Assembly: GCA_963790715.1 (NCBI GenBank)
Contig: CAWBPN010000011.1
Coordinates: 124,001-188,000 of the forward strand
Length of the DNA stretch: 64,000 nucleotides
DNA from: DCFW01 sp963790715
Lineage (GTDB): Bacteria; Bacteroidota; Bacteroidia; Bacteroidales; Bacteroidaceae
Reading direction: 5' to 3'
Shown here: positions 37,601 through 45,615 of the stretch, in pieces
Layout of the letters: every line of letters starts with the position of its first letter
How positions within the stretch are numbered: the stretch's first letter is position 1
The notes under the pieces: generated by a model
Seen by the model: only the letters and a program-made list of their open reading frames with translations
Databases searched by the model: none
What the model was told of the DNA's origin: nothing
Made by a program: the position numbers and the translations under genes

Positions 37601-38690
37601 ATATTTGTCCATCACGGTAATCAAAAAAACATCTGACGGGGAAAGGTGAAAAAACAGTATTGAACAATGGTGTATATCTGTATAGTTGCTCAACACCTTG
37701 TCCATCAGTGCCAAGCCACAAAATACGTTGACTGCTGACAAACAAAGTAAATACAGACAATTTTGACGGTACACCTGCTACTGGTGAGTATGACGATGTA
37801 AGAAAATCATAACTGATGCACCCTCCTCCTATAAATCCTATATATAACTTATTCGCATAAAATAAAACTTGAGATATTTGTAATTTTGACATTAACGGAA
37901 TAGTTCTTGTAAGTTTCAAATAGTTATCGTATAACAATAGTGCTACACCTTTTTTTATAATCAACATGTCATCACTTACAAATAAATTTGATGCGGTATT
38001 GCATATTAAACGTAAGTTTGATTCTTTCAATATTATTGTTTTTGAATTTATCAGTGAAAATCTTACGCTCCCATCATTAAACAAGAACCATATCCCGGCT
38101 GAGGTAACTGACACATACTTGACTTTTGATGTAAAATCAGTATGTATCAAATCGAACTTATTATTCCTATAAACATACAATCCTTTATTTTTATGCCAAC
38201 AATATATTGTACCGTCATGCCCGCGACCTATAATATATGTTTTCTCAGCATCAGGTATTTGTCCATTTCTGCCTTGCAAATAATAACGGGTAATTTGTCC
38301 GGTTGTTTTATTTAATTTATTGATGCCGTTATCGGTAGCAATCCACAGATAATTGCCTGATTCCGATATTTGGCGAACAATATTATTGCTTATTGAATTA
38401 GGATCTTTATTGTTATATTTATATACCTTTATCTCTCTACCGTTGTATGCATTTAGACCTCCCCACGTGCCAAACCACATAGTATGTTCACTATCCTCCC
38501 AAATGCAATTCACCGAATTATTCGAAAGTCCGTCAATATTTGAAATTAGTTTAGTTACATTAGAATCGGCATTAATATTTTGAAATACAATAAATGCCAA
38601 TATCAATATCATATAATAATGTTTTCTGTACATATTTGTGTTTGCCATATTATTACAAAAGTAGGAAAAAATTCTTTTCTTCATAATCAA
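34695..38690 (-). CDS. Hybrid two-component system regulator (HTCS) of PUL 2
   Basis: 1331 aa, one protein holding sensor kinase, receiver and DNA-binding parts. Order: signal/anchor helix, two seven-bladed Reg_prop propellers in the periplasm (about 45-690; repeated WLGT/WFGT motifs), Y_Y_Y domain (690-765), membrane helix (about 770-795), HisKA with phospho-His near 833 in NVAHEFYTPLTLI, HATPase (925-1040), receiver with Asp near 1131 in IIADLHLE, AraC-type helix-turn-helix (1225-1331). HTCS proteins sense a glycan fragment in the periplasm and activate the adjacent PUL. A TACTTTTG box at 38656-38663 lies inside the first codons, so the true start may be ATG 38633 (MYRKHYY). Confidence 0.95.
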   Translation of the reverse strand: MIMKKRIFSYFCNNMANTNMYRKHYYMILILAFIVFQNINADSNVTKLISNIDGLSNNSVNCIWEDSEHTMWFGTWGGLNAYNGREIKVYKYNNKDPNSISNNIVRQISESGNYLWIATDNGINKLNKTTGQITRYYLQGRNGQIPDAEKTYIIGRGHDGTIYCWHKNKGLYVYRNNKFDLIHTDFTSKVKYVSVTSAGIWFLFNDGSVRFSLINSKTIILKESNLRLICNTASNLFVSDDMLIIKKGVALLLYDNYLKLTRTIPLMSKLQISQVLFYANKLYIGFIGGGCISYDFLTSSYSPVAGVPSKLSVFTLFVSSQRILWLGTDGQGVEQLYRYTPLFNTVFSPFPVRCFFDYRDGQILVGTKGSGLQLLNTVTRKLTAFRNEKNGLISNSVYALCKNDQNDIFIGTDGYGLNILNVKTGRLKKLQIPSIYPLFRSVYNIHLTNHGSVLWLGTAGYGLIKMDITKNGGTYIVKDLNRYSSADRPHTLNNDIIYAIASEPDGSFVWFGTRGGGLYRFDVNASSICRLDNLKVNNALTNDDILCLYGDSHGLLIGTSYGLNRMSPSGSGYSIIKYSDRNLSSSTIHGIIKDLLGNVWLSTSQGLYKISNRGRIENYTIKDGLQNNEFSDGAYYEDESGNLYFGGVSGLNYFNPQKIHLRNFVPQLDLCGLKIYDRDVDIAPFMKKGVLKLEYDERNVTFKFIAKDYINTASCEYAYRLKDNSEKWIDMGTDPNLIFQLAPGKHILEVKCSNGDKVWNNHVYRLSISVGNPWWFSLWAILSYLLILAVITYVTLSVIRNRIRMSRRLFLADIDKKQGQKIFESKLNFFTNVAHEFYTPLTLIYTPAQYLSEMPDISDEIKKYIDVIKDNAERMQGLMQELIEFRKSKSSYEPLCPEKIVIEDHIRSITDSYDVMRQRNRIDFQVNTHDMFTLVSDRSVLSNIIFNLISNAFKHTPQGGYIMLEVFQESTDNTSLHIVIKNSGKGMTEEQMEDVFDEYKIFDPINSGGGLQVSNGIGMNLVKKMIEYLGGTIEINSELNKYVELVVVIPPLDMNREDIIKLEPDKDQIQLTDAHDREKLHAETNICIIEDDQNICNLLLNILYDYTVMDFSDSDVAVESISKNHPDLIIADLHLEITGSDFVGKLKSDPKTNYIPIIGIAGKTSVEEQIDAYNNGVDVYLVKPFHPRQILSSIENLLTRQTLLKDYFNSSLSSLTIRNGKVLHHEDVEMIEKVNDFIKKHIDDDSLSPEMIEQYLGQSRASLYRKFKELSDKTPSEYIKNMRLEFAAKLLKTTKMTVSEIIYKSGFSNKSYFYREFQKLYGSSPNDYRKK
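38656..38663 (-). promoter_or_regulatory. -7 box for the HTCS gene
   Basis: TACTTTTG on the minus strand fits TANNTTTG. If used, transcription starts near 38649 and the first usable start codon with a leader is ATG 38633. Confidence 0.45.
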
Positions 38691-38792
38691 GACGTGAAAA
38701 AATTAGAACAATTGCCAACGATTTAAATTCAGGAATATTAGCATAGCGTTTGAGAATAAGAGTTATTCTCTACATATTTATCCCGGTAGAAA

Positions 38793-38844
38793 ACAAAAAA
38801 ATTGCACCCATTATTTTGTTCAGACACAAAACATGAGTGCAATT
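38793..38844 (-). terminator. Terminator after alanine dehydrogenase
   Basis: Long stem: AATTGCAC (38800-38807) with GTGCAATT (38837-38844) and an inner TTTTGT/ACAAAA pair, followed on the minus strand by a run of seven Ts. Confidence 0.85.
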
Positions 38845-38858
38845 GTTATATATAAAAC

Positions 38859-39974
38859 CTATTGAATTAAAGTTTTAGCATCGACATATGGTTTGTTATA
38901 CAAGTCGGCAACAGCTTTGAATGTTACTTTTCCATCAACTAAATTAAGTCCTTTCAGTAATGCTTCATCATCCTTGCAAGCTTTCTTCCATCCTTTATCT
39001 GCCAAAGCAATAGCGTATGGCATTGTGGCATTTGCCAATGCAGGTGTAGAAGTGTAAGCCACAGCACCCGGAATATTGGCAACAGCATAATGAACAATTC
39101 CGTCAACTACATACACAGGATCGGTGTGAGTGGTAGGATGCGATGTTTCGAAGCAACCGCCTTGGTCAATGGCTACATCAACCAACACAGAACCTTTTGT
39201 CATCAAACTCAACATATCACGTGTGATAAGATGAGGTGTTATGTCACCCGGGATAAGTACACTGCCGATAACCATGTCAGTAGTAGGTAACTCCTTGCGG
39301 ATATTGTGTTCTGAAGAATACAAAGTATGTACATTCTTAGGTAGCACATTTGCGATGTCACGCAAACGAGGCAAACTAATATCGGTGATTGTGACATCAG
39401 CACCCATACCAGCAGCAACTAAAGCAGCTGCAAATCCAACATGTCCGGCACCGAGCACAAGCACTTTGGCAGGTTTCACACCCGGTACACCACCTATTAA
39501 TATGCCCTTGCCACCCTGAGGTTTCTCCAGGAAACGAGCACCTTCCTGCACTGCCATACGTCCGGCCACTTCACTCATCGGAATAAGCAACGGTAATGTA
39601 CGATCGGCTTTCTGCACCGTTTCATAAGCCAAACATACAGAGCCGGCCTTCTCCATTGCATCAAAAAGAGGACGATCGGAAGCAAAATGAAAATAAGTAA
39701 ACAGCAATTGATCTTTCTTAATAAGTTTATACTCCGGTTCAACGGGCTCTTTCACTTTAACAATCATTTCCGACTTCGCATACACATCTTCTATAGTCGG
39801 CAAGATTTCTGCTCCCACTGCAACATATTCGTCATCAGGGAAACCGCTGTTAGCACCTGCATCATGTTGAACAAAAACTTTATGGCCACGCTTAACTAAT
39901 TCCGAAACTCCTGCCGGGGTCATTCCGACACGATTTTCATTGTCTTTAATTTCAATTGGAACACCAACAATCAT
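38859..39974 (-). CDS. ald: Alanine dehydrogenase
   Basis: 371 aa, normal length. Catalytic Lys75 (VKVKEPV) and His96 (YFHFASD) are at the known positions; the NAD-binding fold has GAGHVGFAAALVAAGMGADV (about 175-195). The enzyme interconverts L-alanine and pyruvate plus ammonia with NAD in the cytosol. Single-gene transcript with a TACTTTTG box at 40056-40063 (minus) and a strong terminator. Confidence 0.95.
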   Translation of the reverse strand: MIVGVPIEIKDNENRVGMTPAGVSELVKRGHKVFVQHDAGANSGFPDDEYVAVGAEILPTIEDVYAKSEMIVKVKEPVEPEYKLIKKDQLLFTYFHFASDRPLFDAMEKAGSVCLAYETVQKADRTLPLLIPMSEVAGRMAVQEGARFLEKPQGGKGILIGGVPGVKPAKVLVLGAGHVGFAAALVAAGMGADVTITDISLPRLRDIANVLPKNVHTLYSSEHNIRKELPTTDMVIGSVLIPGDITPHLITRDMLSLMTKGSVLVDVAIDQGGCFETSHPTTHTDPVYVVDGIVHYAVANIPGAVAYTSTPALANATMPYAIALADKGWKKACKDDEALLKGLNLVDGKVTFKAVADLYNKPYVDAKTLIQ

Positions 39975-40271
39975 GATTACTTATTTTAAATTAAACTATA
40001 AAATGTATAATAAATATTATTACTTGTACTTGTAAAATTAATTGTAATTGAATAACAAAAGTAATAAATATCTACATCATATGATAATTAGTATCTTTAT
40101 TTTTTTGAGACATGTTGTTGATATATCAAAGAGAAATCTATTTGCACAATAATATTTCAAAACGATTCAAAAGCCATCATATTAATAACAAAATGAGAAT
40201 AGAGCTATATATATACAAACAAAAAAATCATCAACAACACATCTTTTGTGTGTTACTCCCACGAATATGCG
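39975..40271. other. Non-coding gap between ald and tRNA-Lys terminator
   Basis: AT-rich. Holds the ald leader and a TACTTTTG -7 box on the minus strand (40056-40063), about 82 bases before the ald ATG. No gene or other structure is seen. Confidence 0.5.
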
Positions 40272-40301
40272 CAAAAAAATATACTCTGCTTCACAGCAGA
40301 G
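40272..40301 (-). terminator. Terminator of tRNA-Lys(UUU)
   Basis: 7-bp stem CTCTGCT/AGCAGAG (40284-40301) followed on the minus strand by seven Ts (40273-40279). Confidence 0.8.
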
Positions 40302-40339
40302 CATAAATAACTGATTGAATTTTTTATATAAAAATAATG

Positions 40340-40412
40340 TGAACTGCTTGGGGTTCGAACCCAAGACCCCAACATTAAAAGTGTTGTGCTCTACCAACTG
40401 AGCTAGCAATTC
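40340..40412 (-). tRNA. tRNA-Lys (anticodon UUU)
   Basis: 73 bases, cloverleaf complete: acceptor GAATTGC/GCAGTTC (one G-T pair), D arm GCTC..GAGC, anticodon loop CTTTTAA with UUU, T arm TTGGG-TTCGAAC-CCCAA, discriminator A. The 3' CCA is not encoded. Promoter TATCTTTG at 40437-40444 with a CAAA (TTTG on minus) 20 bases further up. Confidence 0.96.
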
Positions 40413-40436
40413 AACTTTATTTCTCAAAAGCGAGTG

Positions 40437-40468
40437 CAAAGATATGTTCTTTTATATTAGCAAACAAA
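40437..40468 (-). promoter_or_regulatory. Promoter of tRNA-Lys(UUU)
   Basis: TTTG (minus, 40465-40468), 20-base spacer, TATCTTTG (minus, 40437-40444). Confidence 0.7.
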
Positions 40469-40506
40469 TATTTCACCATATTTTTCGGATTAATCGTTTT
40501 TTTACC

Positions 40507-40514
40507 TACATTTG
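40507..40514 (+). promoter_or_regulatory. -7 box of the penicillin-binding protein gene
   Basis: TACATTTG fits TANNTTTG and lies 30 bases before ATG 40545. It places the transcription start downstream of an upstream in-frame ATG at 40512, which argues for 40545 as the true start. Confidence 0.6.
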
Positions 40515-40544
40515 CACCTCATATTATACAATTATATTATATAT

Positions 40545-43166
40545 ATGAATATAAATAATAAGCAGAATAATAAATCTTTCAATGTCTGTATAAACCTTTT
40601 AAGTTGGTGCGGACAAAAAATAAAACGATTCTGGCACTGGTACAAAGGCCTATTCCATAATGCTCCATGGTACAAGAAAACCTACCTTAGCATTATATCT
40701 TTTATCGTAATTTTCTTTATCTACCTTATAATGGTAGATATGAATTTCCTTTGGTTTTTCGGTAAATCACCAGGACTGCATGCCATAATGCACCCTAAAC
40801 AAGACGTAGCTTCCGAAATATACAGTGCAGATGGTAAACTAATCGGCAGATATTTCCGTGAAAACCGTATACAGGTAAAATATCAAGAGATATCTCCGAT
40901 GCTTATCAAGACTTTGATTTGCACTGAAGATGAACGATTCTACAGCCACTTCGGAATAGACATAAAGGGAATGTTTTCTGCTGCAAAGGACATGGCACAC
41001 GGTAATGCCCGCGGAGCAAGCACAATAACCCAGCAGTTGGTAAAAAACATGTTTAAGACTCGTACTCAATATTCAACAGGACTTCTCGGCTATATTCCCG
41101 GCGTAAGAATGTTGATTATGAAAAGTAAGGAGTGGATTTCTGCCGTAAAAGTAGAAATGTTCTACTCAAAAAACGAAATTCTTGCCATGTACCTGAATAC
41201 TGTTGATTTCGGCAATAATGCTTTCGGCATTCACACCGCCGCAAAAACATATTTCAATACTACCCCCAAAGATTTGACGTGGGAGCAGTGTGCCACTTTA
41301 GTTGGCATGTTAAAAGCTACCACCTATTATAATCCGATATCAAATCCGCAAAACAGCAAAAGACGGCGTAATGTGGTTATAGATAATTTATATACCCATC
41401 ACGTGATAAACAAACAAGTGTGTGACTCTCTGAAAGAATTACCGCTAAAAATGAACTACACGGAGGAGACTAATTATGACGGTCAAGCTTTATACTTCCG
41501 TCAGGCTATCTTGCAAGACAAGAATATAAAAGAATTCTGTAAAGAGAAAGGCATTGATTTTTATCGCGACGGATTAAAAATATACACTACTATTGATACG
41601 CGTATGCAAAAATACGCAGAAGATGCTGTAAATCAACAAATGCGTATCGTTCAACGCAACTTCAAGGGCCAATGGGGAAAGACTAATCCATGGCAGGATG
41701 AAAAACATGTTGAAATTCCTAATTTTATTGAAGACTTAGCTATGCACACTGACAAGTATAAACAATTAAAAGATAAATATCCTTATCGTCCCGACTCTAT
41801 AAATTACTTTATGAACATGCCTCATAAAGTGAAATTGTTCGACTATGACAATACGAACAAGACAGAAATTATGAGCACAATGGATTCAATCCGCTATATG
41901 GAACGTTTCATGCATTGCGGCTTCATAGCAATGGATCCTCATACCGGTTACGTAAAAGCATGGGTAGGCGATATAGATTTCAGTTCGTGGAAATATGATA
42001 AAGTAATGTCTCAACGTCAACCGGGTTCTACATTCAAGATATTTGATTACAGTGCTGCATTCAACATGGGCATGTCACCATGCGATACAAAAAGGGACCA
42101 ATATACCTCTATTCCTGTAAAAACGAAAGACGGACGCGATTCTACGTGGGCTCCGCATAACGACAACGGTTATTTCTCAGGTGCGGATATGACATTGAAA
42201 TCAGCTTTTGCACAATCAATAAACAGTGTGGCTGTGGAAGTTGCCATGCAAACAGGAATCCCGAATATAATCAACTTGGCATACCGTATGGGTATTAAAT
42301 CACCACTTGTGAATCAACCTGCTACCAGTTTGGGTGCATCAGACGTTTGCTTGGAGGATTTGGTAAACGCTTACTGCACTATTGTAAACGATGGCATGCA
42401 ACAAGATCCTGTGCTAGTCACAAAAATTGAAGACAAAAACGGGCACGTAATATACCAAAGTAAACAGAAAACCATTCAAGCGGTACCATACGAAACGGCA
42501 TTTCTGATGCAACAAATGTTTCAAGGTGGTATTACGGAACCAGGCGGTACTTCTCGCGGATTATGGGAATATATACACCCTTGGCCTAACGACCAGTGCT
42601 TCGGCGGAAAAACCGGTACATCATCAAACAATTCGGATGCATGGTTCATCGGCACAAATCCTAATTTGGTAGTCGGCTGTTGGGTTGGCGGCGAGCATAG
42701 GTGCATCCACTTTAGGACAGGTTCAATGGGACAAGGTGCAAAAACTGCATTACCAGTTTGCGGCGTATTCCTAAATAGCTTACTGCACGACAACGCATTT
42801 GCACCGGCGTTGAAAAAGAGATTTCCGCAAAAGCCTAAGGTTCCGATTGATCGCAGCTATACGTGCCATACACAGTACCAACCTGTAAAGAGCTATACCA
42901 ATGATAGTGTTGGAGAAGAAGCGCCGGGTGAAGAAGGTGCGACTACTACTACCAAAGATGAAGGCACAAATATTGAGCCGATCAACGGAAATGAACAACA
43001 AAATAGCAGCCAATCACCGGAAAGCAACTCAAAAAGCAATAAAGCTGAAAATAAAGAGCCAAAAGGTGAAGAGAAGAAATCAAATAAACCTTCAACGAAC
43101 AAAGAAACGAAGAAGAGTTCAAAGCCTAAAAAAGCAGCCGAAAACGTTGGAGGTGGATTCTTCTGA
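40545..43166 (+). CDS. Class A penicillin-binding protein 1A (bifunctional peptidoglycan synthase)
   Basis: 873 aa from ATG 40545. Short cytosolic N-terminus, one membrane helix (about 50-72, LSIISFIVIFFIYLIMVDM), GT51 glycosyltransferase (about 110-280) with the catalytic Glu in TEDERFYSHFGID and ASTITQQLVKN, then a transpeptidase domain with SxxK in PGSTFK (Ser near 495), SxN in AQSINS and KTGT (near 689). It polymerises and cross-links peptidoglycan in the periplasm. The last 75 residues are a low-complexity Glu/Lys/Ser/Asn tail ending GGGFF, of unknown use. A terminator follows. Confidence 0.95.
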   Translation: MNINNKQNNKSFNVCINLLSWCGQKIKRFWHWYKGLFHNAPWYKKTYLSIISFIVIFFIYLIMVDMNFLWFFGKSPGLHAIMHPKQDVASEIYSADGKLIGRYFRENRIQVKYQEISPMLIKTLICTEDERFYSHFGIDIKGMFSAAKDMAHGNARGASTITQQLVKNMFKTRTQYSTGLLGYIPGVRMLIMKSKEWISAVKVEMFYSKNEILAMYLNTVDFGNNAFGIHTAAKTYFNTTPKDLTWEQCATLVGMLKATTYYNPISNPQNSKRRRNVVIDNLYTHHVINKQVCDSLKELPLKMNYTEETNYDGQALYFRQAILQDKNIKEFCKEKGIDFYRDGLKIYTTIDTRMQKYAEDAVNQQMRIVQRNFKGQWGKTNPWQDEKHVEIPNFIEDLAMHTDKYKQLKDKYPYRPDSINYFMNMPHKVKLFDYDNTNKTEIMSTMDSIRYMERFMHCGFIAMDPHTGYVKAWVGDIDFSSWKYDKVMSQRQPGSTFKIFDYSAAFNMGMSPCDTKRDQYTSIPVKTKDGRDSTWAPHNDNGYFSGADMTLKSAFAQSINSVAVEVAMQTGIPNIINLAYRMGIKSPLVNQPATSLGASDVCLEDLVNAYCTIVNDGMQQDPVLVTKIEDKNGHVIYQSKQKTIQAVPYETAFLMQQMFQGGITEPGGTSRGLWEYIHPWPNDQCFGGKTGTSSNNSDAWFIGTNPNLVVGCWVGGEHRCIHFRTGSMGQGAKTALPVCGVFLNSLLHDNAFAPALKKRFPQKPKVPIDRSYTCHTQYQPVKSYTNDSVGEEAPGEEGATTTTKDEGTNIEPINGNEQQNSSQSPESNSKSNKAENKEPKGEEKKSNKPSTNKETKKSSKPKKAAENVGGGFF

Positions 43167-43282
43167 TAAATAATATTGATCTTATACGTTTACAAAGTTC
43201 ATTATGATATAAGTTTTACTTTGTGTAATTACTTAATGTTAAGAAAAAGAGATACACTAATACTAATAAAAAACAAGTATAC

Positions 43283-43319
43283 AAAAAATCCGACATTTAT
43301 AATGATTGCCGGATTTTTT
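43283..43319. terminator. Bidirectional terminator between PBP1A and carboxyltransferase genes
   Basis: 10-bp stem AAAAAATCCG (43283-43292) with CGGATTTTTT (43310-43319) between two convergent genes. Confidence 0.85.
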
Positions 43320-43338
43320 ATATTTTATATAACCTTAA

Positions 43339-45114
43339 TCATGCTGCGTCTTCTTCTCTTTGTATATAAGCCAATACATCGCCTTTCTCAACATGTTTAC
43401 CTTGTTGGGCACAAATTTCAACAATACGTCCTGTGAAGTTGGAATCTATTCTGTCAAACGTATGCCATGGAGTAGAAATATAACAAAACAGATCACCAGT
43501 ACTAAACTTCTTTCCTACAGCAGGTGCTTGTGAAGGAGCTTCGACATCAATTTCCCATAACACTTGTCCACGTTCTGCCGCTACAACAGGTTCGGCTTTT
43601 GCCTCTTTCATTTTGCGAATATCATCTTCATTAAAACCTTTCTTTGCCATTGCAGCATCTTTTGCTTTTTGCAAATCTTCTTCAAAACGTTGTTTAGCTA
43701 CCCCACTCTTATAGTCACGATACTGGCGATCGTGCATTGCCAATTCAAACAGTTCTTCATTATCAGGACCGTAATCCCAATGATTATCATCCATTTCCTT
43801 CTTATATTTATCTAACTCATCAGGATAAAACGATTGCGGGTCGGCGGTTGTAAATTCATATCCTTTCTCTTTAGCCAATTCAACTATTTCAGGCGCCAAT
43901 TTGCCTGGTAACCGGCCGCTCTTACCGAGAATCATCCCCCATGCATTATTATCGATCATTGACCAACGAGGTTCACCCTTAGCCATCTGCAAAATGTTCA
44001 TCAATGAAATATTCTTAACATACTGGCTAAAAGGAGTAACCAATGGAGGATACCCCAGACGAGGCCACACATAAGCCACTTCCTCAAATAACTTTACGAG
44101 CAAGTCGTCAAGAGTCAATTCAGGTTTATTCTGGCTCTTCAATATCATGTTAATGCCAGAATGAACGCCCTTCAAATCAGCCATCATCGACCCCATCATA
44201 CCACCCGGCAAGCCACAAGTCAAAAGTAACGATGAACATTCTTTATTGGTAGGATTCATGAAATAGCCCAAGAAATCATCGATAAAATCCTGAGTTGTGG
44301 CACGCACCTTCATATAGGCATTCATATTTATTTCAGGTACTTCAAACCCGGCATCCTTCAACATAGCCTGCACCGAAATAACATCAGGGTGTACTTTGCC
44401 CCACGCCATCGGTTCAACGGCTGTATCAATTATATCGGCGCCATTACGGCAAACCTCTAATATAGAGGCCATTGATAATCCAGGTCCGGAATGCCCATGA
44501 TATTGGATTATCACATCGGGGTGCTTATCTTTAATAGCCTTCACAAGTTTACCCAAGAATACCGGACGACCAATACCAGCCATATCCTTTAAACAAATTT
44601 CAGGAGCACCGGCATCAATCAATTGATCTGCAATATCGGTATAATACTCTACCGTATGTACCGGAGAATGAGTAATACAAAGCGTTGCCTGCGGAATCAT
44701 CCCGGCATCAAGGGCATAATGAATGGACGGAATAATATTGCGAACCTCATTAAGTCCGCAAAATATACGTGTGATGTCCACTCCCTGAGCTTTCTTCACC
44801 TTATACATCAAACGACGCACATCGGCCGGTACCGGATACATGCGCAATGCATTAAGCCCTCGGTCAAGCATGTGTGTTTGAATGCCAACTTCATTAAAAG
44901 GCCTTGTAAACGAGCGTACTGCATGATTCGGATTTTCGCCGTAAAGCAAATTAACCTGTTCAAAGGCACCACCATTAGTTTCAACACGAGCAAAGCACCC
45001 CATATCAATAATCAACGGAGCTACTCTGACCAACTGGTCGGCACGCGGTTGATACTTGCCTGATGACTGCCACATATCGCGATAGACTAAACTAAATTCG
45101 ATCTTTCTTCCCAT
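43339..45114 (-). CDS. Pyruvate carboxylase/oxaloacetate decarboxylase-type carboxyltransferase lacking the biotin lysine
   Basis: 591 aa. HMGL-like TIM barrel (about 10-290; YRDMWQSSGKYQPR, ICLKDMAGIG, QYHGHSGPGLSMASILEV, DTAVEPMA), the conserved carboxylase domain (300-470; GLPGGMMGSM), a helical linker rich in Lys/Glu/Ala (450-520) and a lipoyl/biotinyl-like fold at 525-591 (APAVGKKFSTGDLFCYIS...GRIVEICAQQGKHVEKGDVLAYIQ). Where biotinyl domains have (A/V)MKM there is STPWHTFDRI, with no Lys, so this domain cannot be biotinylated in the usual way. It probably works with a separate biotin carrier. A TATTTTTG box lies at 45144-45151 (minus). Confidence 0.85.
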   Translation of the reverse strand: MGRKIEFSLVYRDMWQSSGKYQPRADQLVRVAPLIIDMGCFARVETNGGAFEQVNLLYGENPNHAVRSFTRPFNEVGIQTHMLDRGLNALRMYPVPADVRRLMYKVKKAQGVDITRIFCGLNEVRNIIPSIHYALDAGMIPQATLCITHSPVHTVEYYTDIADQLIDAGAPEICLKDMAGIGRPVFLGKLVKAIKDKHPDVIIQYHGHSGPGLSMASILEVCRNGADIIDTAVEPMAWGKVHPDVISVQAMLKDAGFEVPEINMNAYMKVRATTQDFIDDFLGYFMNPTNKECSSLLLTCGLPGGMMGSMMADLKGVHSGINMILKSQNKPELTLDDLLVKLFEEVAYVWPRLGYPPLVTPFSQYVKNISLMNILQMAKGEPRWSMIDNNAWGMILGKSGRLPGKLAPEIVELAKEKGYEFTTADPQSFYPDELDKYKKEMDDNHWDYGPDNEELFELAMHDRQYRDYKSGVAKQRFEEDLQKAKDAAMAKKGFNEDDIRKMKEAKAEPVVAAERGQVLWEIDVEAPSQAPAVGKKFSTGDLFCYISTPWHTFDRIDSNFTGRIVEICAQQGKHVEKGDVLAYIQREEDAA

Positions 45115-45301
45115 AATATGTTGTTATTTAAGATTCTAATAAACAAAAATAAAAAAAAGAATTATGAAAAAGAAAAATTGAACAATAATTAGTACAAAAA
45201 ACTGATGGAAAAACGATAGAATAAATAATATGCATCGTAATGGCTGATAAAATATCAAAATTTAGCCTTTGGAAAAGACAAACATATTATCATTTAAGAA
45301 G

Positions 45302-45375
45302 AGCCTCTTGTCGGATTCGAACCAACGACCCCGAGATTACAAATCACGTGCTCTGGCCAACTGAGCTAAAGAGGC
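45302..45375 (-). tRNA. tRNA-Thr (anticodon UGU)
   Basis: 74 bases: acceptor GCCTCTT/AAGAGGC, anticodon loop TTTGTAA with UGU, T arm GTTGG-TTCGAAT-CCGAC. The anticodon stem CGTGA/TCTCG has a U-U mismatch at its third pair. The 5' end directly abuts the SRP RNA with no spacer. The 3' CCA is not encoded. Confidence 0.93.
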
Positions 45376-45476
45376 GGGTGGGTAAGCTACCTACATCGCG
45401 TCGCTACAACCAACTACCCTTGCTGCGGTCAAGCCCTGGGGGATTCGAAGGGAGCTGACCGTATAGGACTTACCCG
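45376..45476 (-). ncRNA. ffs: Signal recognition particle RNA (4.5S type)
   Basis: About 100 bases. The ends pair (GGGTAAG with CTTACCC), and the inner part carries the conserved SRP core: GGTCAGCTCCCTTCG, CCCAGGG, then CCGCAGCAAGGGTA, followed by GACGCGATGTAGGTAGC, which matches the 3' arm of other 4.5S RNAs. The RNA binds Ffh and guides inner-membrane proteins. It starts just after a perfect promoter and runs straight into tRNA-Thr, so both are cut from one transcript. The exact 5' base is estimated. Confidence 0.87.
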
Positions 45477-45493
45477 TTTCGATTTTGTGAGTG

Positions 45494-45524
45494 CAAATGT
45501 ATTTCAAATTTTCAATTTTGCAAA
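45494..45524 (-). promoter_or_regulatory. Promoter of the SRP RNA-tRNA-Thr transcript
   Basis: On the minus strand TTTG (45521-45524), exactly 19 bases, TACATTTG (45494-45501): a perfect Bacteroidota promoter. Transcription should begin near 45488. Confidence 0.9.
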
Positions 45525-45596
45525 GAGATGAATAATGTTTTTTCGAAAAAAAGTGAATTTATCACTGAAACATTACAGTAATAAGGCTTTTTATCT

Positions 45597-45604
45597 TATT
45601 TTTG
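45597..45604 (+). promoter_or_regulatory. -7 box for the DUF4199 gene
   Basis: TATTTTTG fits TANNTTTG. It lies within the first codons of the longest possible DUF4199 frame and so rules out its upstream ATG. Confidence 0.55.
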
Positions 45605-45615
45605 CAGCAATAATA

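Noticed and set aside
40512..40545. Upstream ATG of the PBP1A gene
   Set aside because: It lies within the -7 box region; the ATG at 40545 gives a normal N-terminus.
45240..45458. 72-codon plus-strand frame
   Set aside because: It is antisense to tRNA-Thr and the SRP RNA.
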